Assembly (NCBI GenBank): GCA_015068455.1
Contig: SVKO01000004.1
Location: forward strand, 186,001-250,000
Source: Oscillospiraceae bacterium
GTDB lineage: Bacteria; Bacillota; Clostridia; Oscillospirales; Oscillospiraceae
Length of the DNA stretch: 64,000 nt
Direction of reading: 5' to 3'
Below the pieces are notes generated by a model, which was not told the origin of the DNA, did no database searches, and saw nothing but the letters and a program-made list of their open reading frames with translations. Within the stretch, counting starts at the first letter, position 1; every line of letters starts with the position of its first letter. Positions 26,829-33,878 of the stretch are shown here, piece by piece. Made by a program: the position numbers and the translations under genes.

Positions 26829-29108
26829 ATGAACAGAGATATCCCGGGCGATTCCTTCACATTAGAAGACATCATCAAAGAATTCGGCGGCGGCAAAAAG
26901 AACGCCGCGCCGGAACAGACGCTGCCCGATGGGCTCTCGCTGAGCGACATCGAGCAGGAGTTGCGCGATCTGCTGGGCGAGGACGACCTCCCTGCGCAGG
27001 ACGCGGCTCCCGAAACGCTTCCCGAGCCGGAGAAGCTGCCGGAAACGGAGGAGACTCCTGAACCGGAAGCGCAGCCGGAGCCGGAAGCCGTTTCCGCACC
27101 GGAAGCGCGTACGGAAGCGGAGGAAGTCCCGGATACGGCGGCGCCGGAGCCGGAGAAGCCCTCAGAACCGGGGGAACCGCCCGCGGTGACGGAGGAACCG
27201 GACGGGCAGCTCCACTGGATGGAGGAGCCGGAGCCGGAGGAGCCCTGGTCTGCGAAAACAGACGCAGAGGCCTGGCCGCCGGCGCCCATCGAGGAGCCGG
27301 TCAAAAAGCGGAAAAAGCGTCGGCCGATCCTCAAAAAACGGCCCATGGAGCCTAAGCAGACCGTGCTTTCGGATCTTTACAGAGACGATTATTTTGCGCT
27401 GCGGGCCCAGGAAGAGGACTGCTCGCTGCGAAAAGCGGAAAAGCGGGACAAAAGCGAGCGCCGCGTGAAGCTGCCGGAGCTGCCGACACAGGTGCGAAGC
27501 GCCGAACGCACCGTGCAGGAGGTGGAGCGCGGCGAAAACAGCCTGTACCTGCGGCTGCGCATCTGCCTGGTCGTCACTGCGGTGAACGTGCTGCTGGCCC
27601 TCTATAACGGCATCGGGCTGCACTGGATCCGCGGCTTTGAAAATGTGAACGCCCTGAGCGTGATTTCGCTTTTGCTGTTGGCCGTGGCCGCCGGCGTCGC
27701 CCACGATGTGCTCAGGGAGGGGATCCGGCAGATCCGCAGCGCTGATTTCGGCGTGCAGGTCTTTGCGGTGCTGCTGTGCGCCGCCGCCATCCCGGAAACG
27801 GTATTCGCGATCCGCGCCCTGCGCCTGAACCTGTGCGCTCTGAGCTCCGTGGTGATCCTGGTGACGCTCTGGGCGACCGACTGCAAAGCCCAGGCGCTGC
27901 GCAGCAGCGCGCTGACCATGACCGAGGCGGGACTCGACGCCGCGGATGTGGGCCGGGCGGACGATGTGTGGAGCGGCGGGAGCGCGGCTGTGGTGATTCC
28001 CGACGAGCGTAGAGCGCTGGAGGCCATGCTTGATGCCGAAGATCCGCAGAAAAAGGCGGCTTCCGTTGCGGCCCCCGCCGCGGTGGTGCTGACGCTTCTG
28101 CTTTCGGCGGTGGGCGCCATCGTGGGAAAGCTCAACTTTTTCCGCATATGGACCGCCATGCTGGCGGCCTCCGCTCCGATCGGCGCCGTATTAAGCTATG
28201 CGCTGCCCTTCCGTCTGACGGCGCGCCGCCTGAGCCGCGTCAGAGCGGTGATGGGCGGATGGCCAGGAGCGAGACTGCTGCAGGACTGCGAGGCCATGTT
28301 TATCGATGATCCGCTGCTGTTCCCCGGCCAGAGCCTCAAGCTCAGCGGGGTGAAGGTGTTCGGCGAATTCGACAGCGTCCAGGTGATGCAGTACTGCGCC
28401 GCCGTGCTTGAGCAGATCGGCAGCCATGTGGTGGACCGTCTTGCCATGTTCGACGATGTGCTGCCCCCCGTGCAGGCCCTGCGCTGCTATGACGAGGGCG
28501 GCGTCGGGGGAGAGATCGGACCGGACAGCGTGCTTGTGGGTACCTGGCGGTTTATGCAGAGAATGGGCGTGCATATGGAGGACGGCACCCGGATCCGGCA
28601 GGCGCTGTATGTATCCGTGCGCGGCGAGCTGGCGGGGCTGATCGCCCTGCGTTATGAGGCGGCCCCGAAGGTTCGCGAAACCCTGGAAAAGCTTGTCGTC
28701 GGCGCTGAAACGGTGCAGCCTGTGCTCACCGGCTCCGACGTGCTCATTTCCCGCGGCATGCTGCAGTCGAAGTTCCGTCAGGATCTTGAAGACCTGGTCT
28801 GTCCGCCCCTGCGCCAGCGGCTGGAGCTCTCCCGCGCCGGCGAGCGCGGCGCCGTTCCCTGCGCGCTTTTGGGCAAACCGTCCCTGGAATCCTTCACCGC
28901 CGCCGTCAATGGGGCGCGGGCGCTTTCCAGATGCACCCGCATCTGCCTGGTGCTCGGCGCACTGGCCGCGCTGCTCGGGATCGGCGTGCTGTTCTACCTT
29001 GCCGTTACCGGCGCGCTGGACGCGGTCAGCTGTGCAAAAATGCTGCTGTTCATGTGCGTATGGGGCCTGCTCAGCGCCGCCGCCCTGATCCCGGTGCTGA
29101 AAAAATAA
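26829..29108 (+). CDS. Degenerate P-type ATPase-like membrane protein with acidic proline-rich N-terminus
   Basis: The protein has 759 residues. Residues 55-160 are a low-complexity Pro/Glu-rich region, followed by a basic patch KKRKKRR (159-165). Hydrophobic helices occur at about 242-262, 275-292, 309-330, 335-350, then 413-433 and 436-460, and finally 703-728 and 735-757. This 4+2+2 pattern with cytoplasmic loops in between is that of P1B ATPases. Within 490-650 the sequence follows the P/N domain: MFIDDPLLFPGQSLKLSGV sits where FDKTGTLT is expected, VLVGTWRFMQRMGV matches the nucleotide-domain block, and VLTGSD replaces the usual LTGD. The DKTGT, TGE and GDGxND motifs are all absent, so ATP-driven transport is unlikely. 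AAGGAAGG precedes the ATG. Confidence 0.6.
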   Translation: MNRDIPGDSFTLEDIIKEFGGGKKNAAPEQTLPDGLSLSDIEQELRDLLGEDDLPAQDAAPETLPEPEKLPETEETPEPEAQPEPEAVSAPEARTEAEEVPDTAAPEPEKPSEPGEPPAVTEEPDGQLHWMEEPEPEEPWSAKTDAEAWPPAPIEEPVKKRKKRRPILKKRPMEPKQTVLSDLYRDDYFALRAQEEDCSLRKAEKRDKSERRVKLPELPTQVRSAERTVQEVERGENSLYLRLRICLVVTAVNVLLALYNGIGLHWIRGFENVNALSVISLLLLAVAAGVAHDVLREGIRQIRSADFGVQVFAVLLCAAAIPETVFAIRALRLNLCALSSVVILVTLWATDCKAQALRSSALTMTEAGLDAADVGRADDVWSGGSAAVVIPDERRALEAMLDAEDPQKKAASVAAPAAVVLTLLLSAVGAIVGKLNFFRIWTAMLAASAPIGAVLSYALPFRLTARRLSRVRAVMGGWPGARLLQDCEAMFIDDPLLFPGQSLKLSGVKVFGEFDSVQVMQYCAAVLEQIGSHVVDRLAMFDDVLPPVQALRCYDEGGVGGEIGPDSVLVGTWRFMQRMGVHMEDGTRIRQALYVSVRGELAGLIALRYEAAPKVRETLEKLVVGAETVQPVLTGSDVLISRGMLQSKFRQDLEDLVCPPLRQRLELSRAGERGAVPCALLGKPSLESFTAAVNGARALSRCTRICLVLGALAALLGIGVLFYLAVTGALDAVSCAKMLLFMCVWGLLSAAALIPVLKK

Positions 29109-29128
29109 GAAGAATCAATCCGCTGATG

Positions 29129-29175
29129 GAGTCTGCCGGAAAAATCTTCCGGCAGACTCTAATTATTTCGTTTTT
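29129..29175 (+). terminator. Intrinsic terminator after the P-type ATPase-like gene
   Basis: A 12-bp stem (GAGTCTGCCGGA / TCCGGCAGACTC) followed by an AT-rich tail ending in TTTTTTT. Confidence 0.75.
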
Positions 29176-29189
29176 TTAGAATTTTTGAA

Positions 29190-29218
29190 TTGCATTATGC
29201 TTTGATTTCGTATATAAT
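29190..29218 (+). promoter_or_regulatory. Promoter of the EF-G paralogue gene
   Basis: TTGCAT (29190-29195), 17 bp, TATAAT (29213-29218). Confidence 0.82.
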
Positions 29219-29302
29219 AAACCTTGTCTGTGAAAATATCGCTGCTTGCGTGTTTTTAATAAGAGTGAAATGGGCGCGCGGCCCATGAAAGGAGAAACAT
29301 CT

Positions 29303-31366
29303 ATGTATACTGCCAACGACATTCGCAACCTCTGTCTGCTCGGCCACGGCGGCGACGGCAAATCCGCCCTGTGCGAGAGCATGCTGTTCACCACCAAGGC
29401 GATCACCCGTCTGGGCAAGCGTGTGGACGGCACCACCGTCTCCGACTTCGACGACGAGGAGAAGAAGCGCCAGTATTCCATCAAGACCGCGGTCATCCCC
29501 GTGGAGTATGGCAAGTGCAAGCTGAATGTGCTCGACAATCCCGGCTACTTTGATTTCGCCGGCGAGGTCGTCCAGAGCCTGCGCGTGGTCGATTCCGGCC
29601 TCATCTGCCTGAGCGCCAAGTCCGGCATTGCTGTCGGCACCGAAAAGGGCTGGAAGGCTCTGGCCGACGCGGATCTGCCCGCCATGTTCTATGTCTCCAA
29701 GCTCGACGAGGAGCATGCGAATTTCTTCGGCACCTTTGATTCCCTGCGCGATCGTTTCGGCGCTTCCGTCATCCCCTTTACTTTCCCCATCCTGAACGGT
29801 GAGGAAGCCGTGGGCGTTGTGGATCTGCTCACGAAGAAAGCCTACGACGCCGCCGGCAAGGAAATCGCCCTTCCCGCCGACGCCGCTGACCGCATCGAAG
29901 AATACATGGCCGAGCTCAACGAGCAGGTCGCCGAGACCGATGAGGAGCTCATGGAGAAGTTCTTCATGGAAGAGCCCTTCACGGAGGAAGAGCTTGCCCG
30001 CGGCATCAAGGACGGCCTGAAGCAGCGGTCCATCACCCCCGTGTTCTGCGGCTGCGCCATGACCGGTCTGGGCACCACCGCCCTGATTGAGAACATCGTC
30101 AAGTACGCCCCCAACCCCACCGAGGGCAAGCCCATGATCGCTGTGGACGAGGACGGCAACGAGTCCGAATATCCCATCGATCCCGCCGGCAGCCCCCTGG
30201 CCTTCGTGTTCAACACCGTGGCCGACCAGTACGGCAAGAACTCCTACTTCAAGGTCATCTCCGGCGATATGGAAGACACCCTGACCGTGGTCAACGGCCG
30301 CACCGGCGACACCGAGAAGCTGGGCAACATGTTCTTCCCCAAGGGCAAGGAAAACAACAAGACCGCCAAGATCTGCTGCGGCGACATCGGCGTGTTCACC
30401 AAGCTGACCTCCGTCAAGACCGGCGACAGTGTCGGCCTGCCCGGCAAGGTCGTGAACTTCAAGCCCATGGAGTACGCTGAGCCCTGCTATCGCATGGCCA
30501 TCTACGCCAAGAACAAGGGCCAGGAAGACAAGGTCGCCGCCGGTCTTGCCAAGCTGAGCGAGGAAGACGCTTCCTTCACCTTCGGCAACGATCCCGAGAC
30601 CAAGGAAATGATCGTCGCCGGCGTGTGCGATATCCAGCTGAACGTCATCATCTCCAAGCTTCTGAGCAAGTACAAGGTCGAAGCCGTGCTGCAGCCGGCC
30701 AAGATCGCCTACCGCGAGACCATCAAGAAAAAGGTTGAGGTCCACGGCCGTCACAAGAAGCAGTCCGGCGGCCACGGCCAGTTCGGCGACGTCTATATCC
30801 GCTTCGAGCCCCAGACCGAGACCGAGGATATGATTTTCGAAGACGAGACCGTCGGCGGCTGCGTCCCCAAGAACTTCATCCCCTCCGTCGAGAAGGGCCT
30901 GCGCAACTGCATCTCCAAGGGCGTCCTGGCGGGCTATCCCGTGGTGTTCCTGAAGTCCACCCTGTACTTCGGCTCCTCCCACCCCGTCGACTCCTCCGAT
31001 ATGGCCTTCCAGACCGCTGCCGGCATCGCCTATAAAGAAGGCCTGCCCACTGCGGCGCCCACCCTGCTTGAGCCCATCGCCGAGCTGAAGGTCAACATTC
31101 CCGATTCCTACATGGGTGACATCATGGGCGATCTCAACAAGCGCCGCGGCCGCGTCATGGGCATGAACCCCGATCCCAAGAACGCCGGCTGGCAGATCGT
31201 CGAGGCCGAGGTTCCCATGGGCGAGATGAGCTCCTACGCCATTGACCTGCGCTCCATGACCCAGGGCAGAGGCGCCTATACCATGAACTTTGTCCGCTAC
31301 GAGGAAGTGCCTCAGATGAATCAGGCCAAGATCATCGAGGACGCCAAGAAGGAAAACGAAGAATAA
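29303..31366 (+). CDS. EF-G-like translation factor paralogue with altered GTPase motifs
   Basis: The protein has 687 residues and aligns over the full five-domain EF-G length; IAYRETIKKKVEVHGRHKKQSGGHGQFGDV is the domain IV start. The G1 loop is GHGGDGKS (14-21) instead of the usual AHxDAGKT, G3 reads DNPGYFDF with Y82 at the position of the catalytic His of DxPGH, and G4 is SKLD (132-135) instead of NKxD. Such EF-G2-like paralogues exist alongside a normal EF-G in many anaerobes. Codons are strongly C-ending, as in highly expressed genes. The ATG follows AAAGGAGA. It is a single-gene unit; the regular fusA next to rpsG is not in this window. Confidence 0.9.
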   Translation: MYTANDIRNLCLLGHGGDGKSALCESMLFTTKAITRLGKRVDGTTVSDFDDEEKKRQYSIKTAVIPVEYGKCKLNVLDNPGYFDFAGEVVQSLRVVDSGLICLSAKSGIAVGTEKGWKALADADLPAMFYVSKLDEEHANFFGTFDSLRDRFGASVIPFTFPILNGEEAVGVVDLLTKKAYDAAGKEIALPADAADRIEEYMAELNEQVAETDEELMEKFFMEEPFTEEELARGIKDGLKQRSITPVFCGCAMTGLGTTALIENIVKYAPNPTEGKPMIAVDEDGNESEYPIDPAGSPLAFVFNTVADQYGKNSYFKVISGDMEDTLTVVNGRTGDTEKLGNMFFPKGKENNKTAKICCGDIGVFTKLTSVKTGDSVGLPGKVVNFKPMEYAEPCYRMAIYAKNKGQEDKVAAGLAKLSEEDASFTFGNDPETKEMIVAGVCDIQLNVIISKLLSKYKVEAVLQPAKIAYRETIKKKVEVHGRHKKQSGGHGQFGDVYIRFEPQTETEDMIFEDETVGGCVPKNFIPSVEKGLRNCISKGVLAGYPVVFLKSTLYFGSSHPVDSSDMAFQTAAGIAYKEGLPTAAPTLLEPIAELKVNIPDSYMGDIMGDLNKRRGRVMGMNPDPKNAGWQIVEAEVPMGEMSSYAIDLRSMTQGRGAYTMNFVRYEEVPQMNQAKIIEDAKKENEE

Positions 31367-31377
31367 TTCAAGATCAC

Positions 31378-31409
31378 AAAAAAGAGGCTGCGAGCGCAGC
31401 CTCTTTTTT
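31378..31409. terminator. Bidirectional terminator between EF-G paralogue and lacI-type gene
   Basis: GAGGCTGC / GCAGCCTC with a 4-nt loop, flanked by A6 and T6 tracts, so it can work on both strands. Confidence 0.92.
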
Positions 31410-31413
31410 ATGG

Positions 31414-31441
31414 GCTCTGCGCGTTTGCGCGGAGCTTTTTT
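31414..31441 (+). terminator. Second, tandem terminator after the EF-G paralogue gene
   Basis: A 9-bp stem with one G-T pair (GCTCTGCGC / GCGCGGAGC), 4-nt loop and six T residues. Confidence 0.75.
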
Positions 31442-31449
31442 ATGTCAGA

Positions 31450-32445
31450 TCAGGTACTTTCGCGTTCCACCAGGATGGCCGAAAAGCTCAGATGCTGCGG
31501 GCTGGGCTTCTGCCCGGCGGGCGCTTCGATCTGCTCCACAATCATGTCCACGGCCTTGACGCCCATCTCATGGGCAGGCATCTCCATGGAGGTCATGGAG
31601 GTTTCCAGCATGGCGCCGATCTCATGGCCGGTGAGGCTCATGACGCGGAGATCCTCCGGAACAAGCAGGCCCCGCTCGCTCAGCAGTCGCAGAGCGCCCA
31701 GGCCCTGCACATCCACCGAGGCGATCACGGCGTCCAGATCGGCGTGGGCGTCGAGGAGCTGCGCGGCGCATTCAAAGCCGTATTCAAAGGTGTTGGGCTG
31801 GCGCTGACCCTGACTGAGGATGGGCTCCAGTCCGTATTTTTCCATTGCACGGAGATAACCCTCCCGGCGCAGGCGGTAGGGCGCGAGATTCTGAGCGCCG
31901 TCGATGATGCCGATGCGCCTGCAGCCGAGGGAATGCAGATAGCGCACCGCGTCGTAGCCGCAGGTTTCATAATCCGCCACGATGCTGCTGATCGAGGGAT
32001 CCTGATTGCGCACCAGCTGGACCAGAGGGATGCCCTCGGCGCGCAGATCCCGCAGCAGTCTGCCGTTGCGGCCCGTGGACGTGATGATGATGCCGTCGAC
32101 AAATCCGCTGCGCAGGCGGCTCAGACGGTCACGCTCCGTCCGGGGATCGTCCTCGGTGACGCAGACCATGGTGGTATAGCCGCGGCGGTCGGCCTCCTCC
32201 TCAATGCCCTGAAGGATTTCGGAGAAGATGGTCAGATGCAGCCGTGGGACGACGACGCCCAGAATATGCCGCCGGCCCTGGCGCAGAGCCTGGGCCATGG
32301 CGTTGGGGCGGTAGCCCAGCGTTCGCGCCGCTTCGTAGACCCGGGCCTTGGTGTCCGCGTGGACGTAGGAGGAATTGTTCAGCGCCCGGGAGACGGTGCT
32401 GACGTCCACACAGGCTAATTTTGCCACATCTTTCAGCGTTGCCAT
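31450..32445 (-). CDS. LacI-family transcriptional regulator
   Basis: The protein has 331 residues. LKDVAKLACVDVSTVSRALN is the LacI helix-turn-helix, followed by a hinge helix (ARTLGYRPNAMAQALRQ) and a periplasmic-binding-protein-like ligand domain starting ILGVVVPRLH. The ligand is not predictable. Three related palindromes with a central CG lie between it and the divergent lyase gene, one at the start point of its own promoter and one just downstream of the lyase promoter, which fits autoregulation and repression of the neighbouring operon. GGAGAG stands before the ATG. Confidence 0.93.
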   Translation of the reverse strand: MATLKDVAKLACVDVSTVSRALNNSSYVHADTKARVYEAARTLGYRPNAMAQALRQGRRHILGVVVPRLHLTIFSEILQGIEEEADRRGYTTMVCVTEDDPRTERDRLSRLRSGFVDGIIITSTGRNGRLLRDLRAEGIPLVQLVRNQDPSISSIVADYETCGYDAVRYLHSLGCRRIGIIDGAQNLAPYRLRREGYLRAMEKYGLEPILSQGQRQPNTFEYGFECAAQLLDAHADLDAVIASVDVQGLGALRLLSERGLLVPEDLRVMSLTGHEIGAMLETSMTSMEMPAHEMGVKAVDMIVEQIEAPAGQKPSPQHLSFSAILVEREST

Positions 32446-32482
32446 GGAATTCTCTCCTTTGTATTCGGATAAAAGCCTTGAA

Positions 32483-32492
32483 CAAACGATTG
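32483..32492. promoter_or_regulatory. LacI-type operator site 1
   Basis: CAAACGATTG, nearly palindromic around a central CG, at about +1 to +10 of the regulator's own promoter. Confidence 0.55.
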
Positions 32493-32499
32493 TATTATT

Positions 32500-32528
32500 A
32501 TTGTATCGCAGGTTTTTCGGAAAAGCAA
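32500..32528 (-). promoter_or_regulatory. Promoter of the lacI-type gene
   Basis: Minus strand TTGCTT (32523-32528), 17 bp, TACAAT (32500-32505). Confidence 0.75.
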
Positions 32529-32616
32529 GAAATCAATTATACAAAAAGGGAAGGGGAAACTATGGCAGAATACACAAAAAGGCTGGGATCAAAAATGTCT
32601 ATCATGTCTTTTTGTG

Positions 32617-32626
32617 CAAATCGTTG
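32617..32626. promoter_or_regulatory. LacI-type operator site 2
   Basis: CAAATCGTTG, related to sites 1 and 3, about 40 bp upstream of the lyase -35 box. A DNA loop with site 3 (92 bp apart) is conceivable. Confidence 0.4.
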
Positions 32627-32634
32627 CAGAACTT

Positions 32635-32650
32635 CTGCAAGAAATTGCAG
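32635..32650. repeat. Short inverted repeat upstream of the lyase promoter
   Basis: CTGCAA-GAAA-TTGCAG, perfect 6-bp arms, between operator site 2 and the -35 box; possible second binding site for an activator. Confidence 0.4.
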
Positions 32651-32665
32651 ACCGGGCAAAATCCA

Positions 32666-32694
32666 TTGACAGTCTTTGGAAACCGTGGTATAAA
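32666..32694 (+). promoter_or_regulatory. Promoter of the DHDPS-family/Nramp-like operon
   Basis: TTGACA (32666-32671), 17 bp, TATAAA (32689-32694). Confidence 0.88.
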
Positions 32695-32708
32695 GAAACC
32701 GTAGAAAA

Positions 32709-32718
32709 CAAACGTTTG
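32709..32718. promoter_or_regulatory. LacI-type operator site 3
   Basis: CAAACGTTTG, a perfect 10-bp palindrome with central CG, at about +8 to +17 of the lyase promoter, the position expected for a repressor site. Confidence 0.6.
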
Positions 32719-32818
32719 CAGAAGCGACGGCAGTCCAGCGCGCGAGGAACTGCGGAATGCACGATGCGGACAAGAAAACGGACATACTGAATTAATGAAT
32801 GAAAAGGAGATTACTATC

Positions 32819-33790
32819 ATGGCTAAGGTTAAGACTTTCAAGACGATTTTTCCCGCGGTTTCTGTCCCCCTGAACGACGACTTCTCCATCAACGAGGCTG
32901 AGTTCCGTGCATACCTGCGCTGGATCAAGAGCTTCTACGGCAAGGGCATCGAAGGCCTGGTCTGCAACGGCCACACCGGCGAGATCACCGGCCTGACCCG
33001 CGCCGAGCGCAAGCGCGTCGTGGAGATCTGCGCTGAAGAGTGCGGCGACGTGATGACCATCATTTCCGGCGTCAACTGCGAGAACACCCAGGAGTCCATC
33101 GAGATGGCCGCCGAGGCCAAGGCTGCCGGCGCCGACGGCATCCTGCTCATGCCTCCCCACATGTGGCTCCGCTTTGGCATGAACCCCAACGCCCCCTTCC
33201 AGTACATCAAGGACGTGGCCGAGGGCGCCGACATCGACATCATCATCCATCTGTATCCCGCCACCTCCAAGGCCTTCTATCCCGTCGAGACCCTCATCAA
33301 GATGTGCAAGGAGATCGACCATGTCAAGTGCATCAAGATGGGCACCCGCGTGACCGCCATCTATGAGCACGACGTGCGCAAGCTGCGTGAGGAGTGCCCC
33401 GACATCTCCCTCATCACCTGCCACGACGAGACCCTGTGCGTTTCCTGGTTCCCCGGCATGGACGGCGCCCTGATCGGCTTCGCCGGCTGCGTGCCCGAAC
33501 TGATCTGCCCGGCCCGCGAGGTCTTTGCCAACCCCGACAAGCACACCCTCAAGGAAGCCCAGGATTGGTCCGACCGGATCTATCACATCTCCCAGGCCAT
33601 CTACGGCGGCGGCCAGCCCTCCGGCGAGGCCCATGCCAGACTGAAGGAAGCCCTGTATCAGCGCGGCATCTTCTCCAACGCGCTCATGCGCAAGCCCGTT
33701 CTGCCTCTGAACCAGGAGGAGAAGGACTGGGTCGCCCTCGGCCTCAAGCGCAGCCAGCTGCCCGCTGTGGATATGGAGCAGTATAAGTAA
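32819..33790 (+). CDS. Dihydrodipicolinate synthase family lyase/aldolase, not DapA itself
   Basis: The protein has 323 residues, a class I aldolase barrel. The Schiff-base lysine is K173 (VKCIKMG) and the associated Tyr is Y146 (HLYPATS). The carboxylate-binding loop reads GHTGE (51-55) where DapA has GTTGE, and the DapA Tyr107 region is MPPHMW, so two of the three residues of the DapA proton relay are missing. It is thus a family member acting on another 2-oxo acid, as in N-acetylneuraminate or keto-deoxy sugar acid lyases. Codons are strongly C-ending. The ATG at 32819 follows AAAAGGAG; an earlier ATG at 32795 has no such site. It is repressed, by inference, by the adjacent LacI protein. 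Confidence 0.88.
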   Translation: MAKVKTFKTIFPAVSVPLNDDFSINEAEFRAYLRWIKSFYGKGIEGLVCNGHTGEITGLTRAERKRVVEICAEECGDVMTIISGVNCENTQESIEMAAEAKAAGADGILLMPPHMWLRFGMNPNAPFQYIKDVAEGADIDIIIHLYPATSKAFYPVETLIKMCKEIDHVKCIKMGTRVTAIYEHDVRKLREECPDISLITCHDETLCVSWFPGMDGALIGFAGCVPELICPAREVFANPDKHTLKEAQDWSDRIYHISQAIYGGGQPSGEAHARLKEALYQRGIFSNALMRKPVLPLNQEEKDWVALGLKRSQLPAVDMEQYK

Positions 33791-33815
33791 TTCCATAACC
33801 GAAGAAGCAACTCAT

Positions 33816-33854
33816 CGCCCTCCCTATTCCGCGCAGCGCCCAATAGGGAGGGCG
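33816..33854 (+). repeat. Perfect hairpin between the lyase and transporter genes
   Basis: CGCCCTCCCTATT / AATAGGGAGGGCG, a perfect 13-bp stem with a 13-nt loop and no U-run. It may stabilise the upstream message or attenuate the downstream gene. Confidence 0.6.
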
Positions 33855-33878
33855 TTCTTCAAGAAAAGGAGTCAAAAA

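Noticed and set aside
29195..30982. Long minus-strand frame opposite the EF-G paralogue gene
   Set aside because: It is a mirror of strongly C-ending codons; the translation is Gly/His/Leu-rich with no family pattern or ribosome binding site.
32375..32704. Plus-strand frame through the LacI/lyase intergenic region
   Set aside because: Overlaps both promoters and all operator sites; no homology-like pattern.
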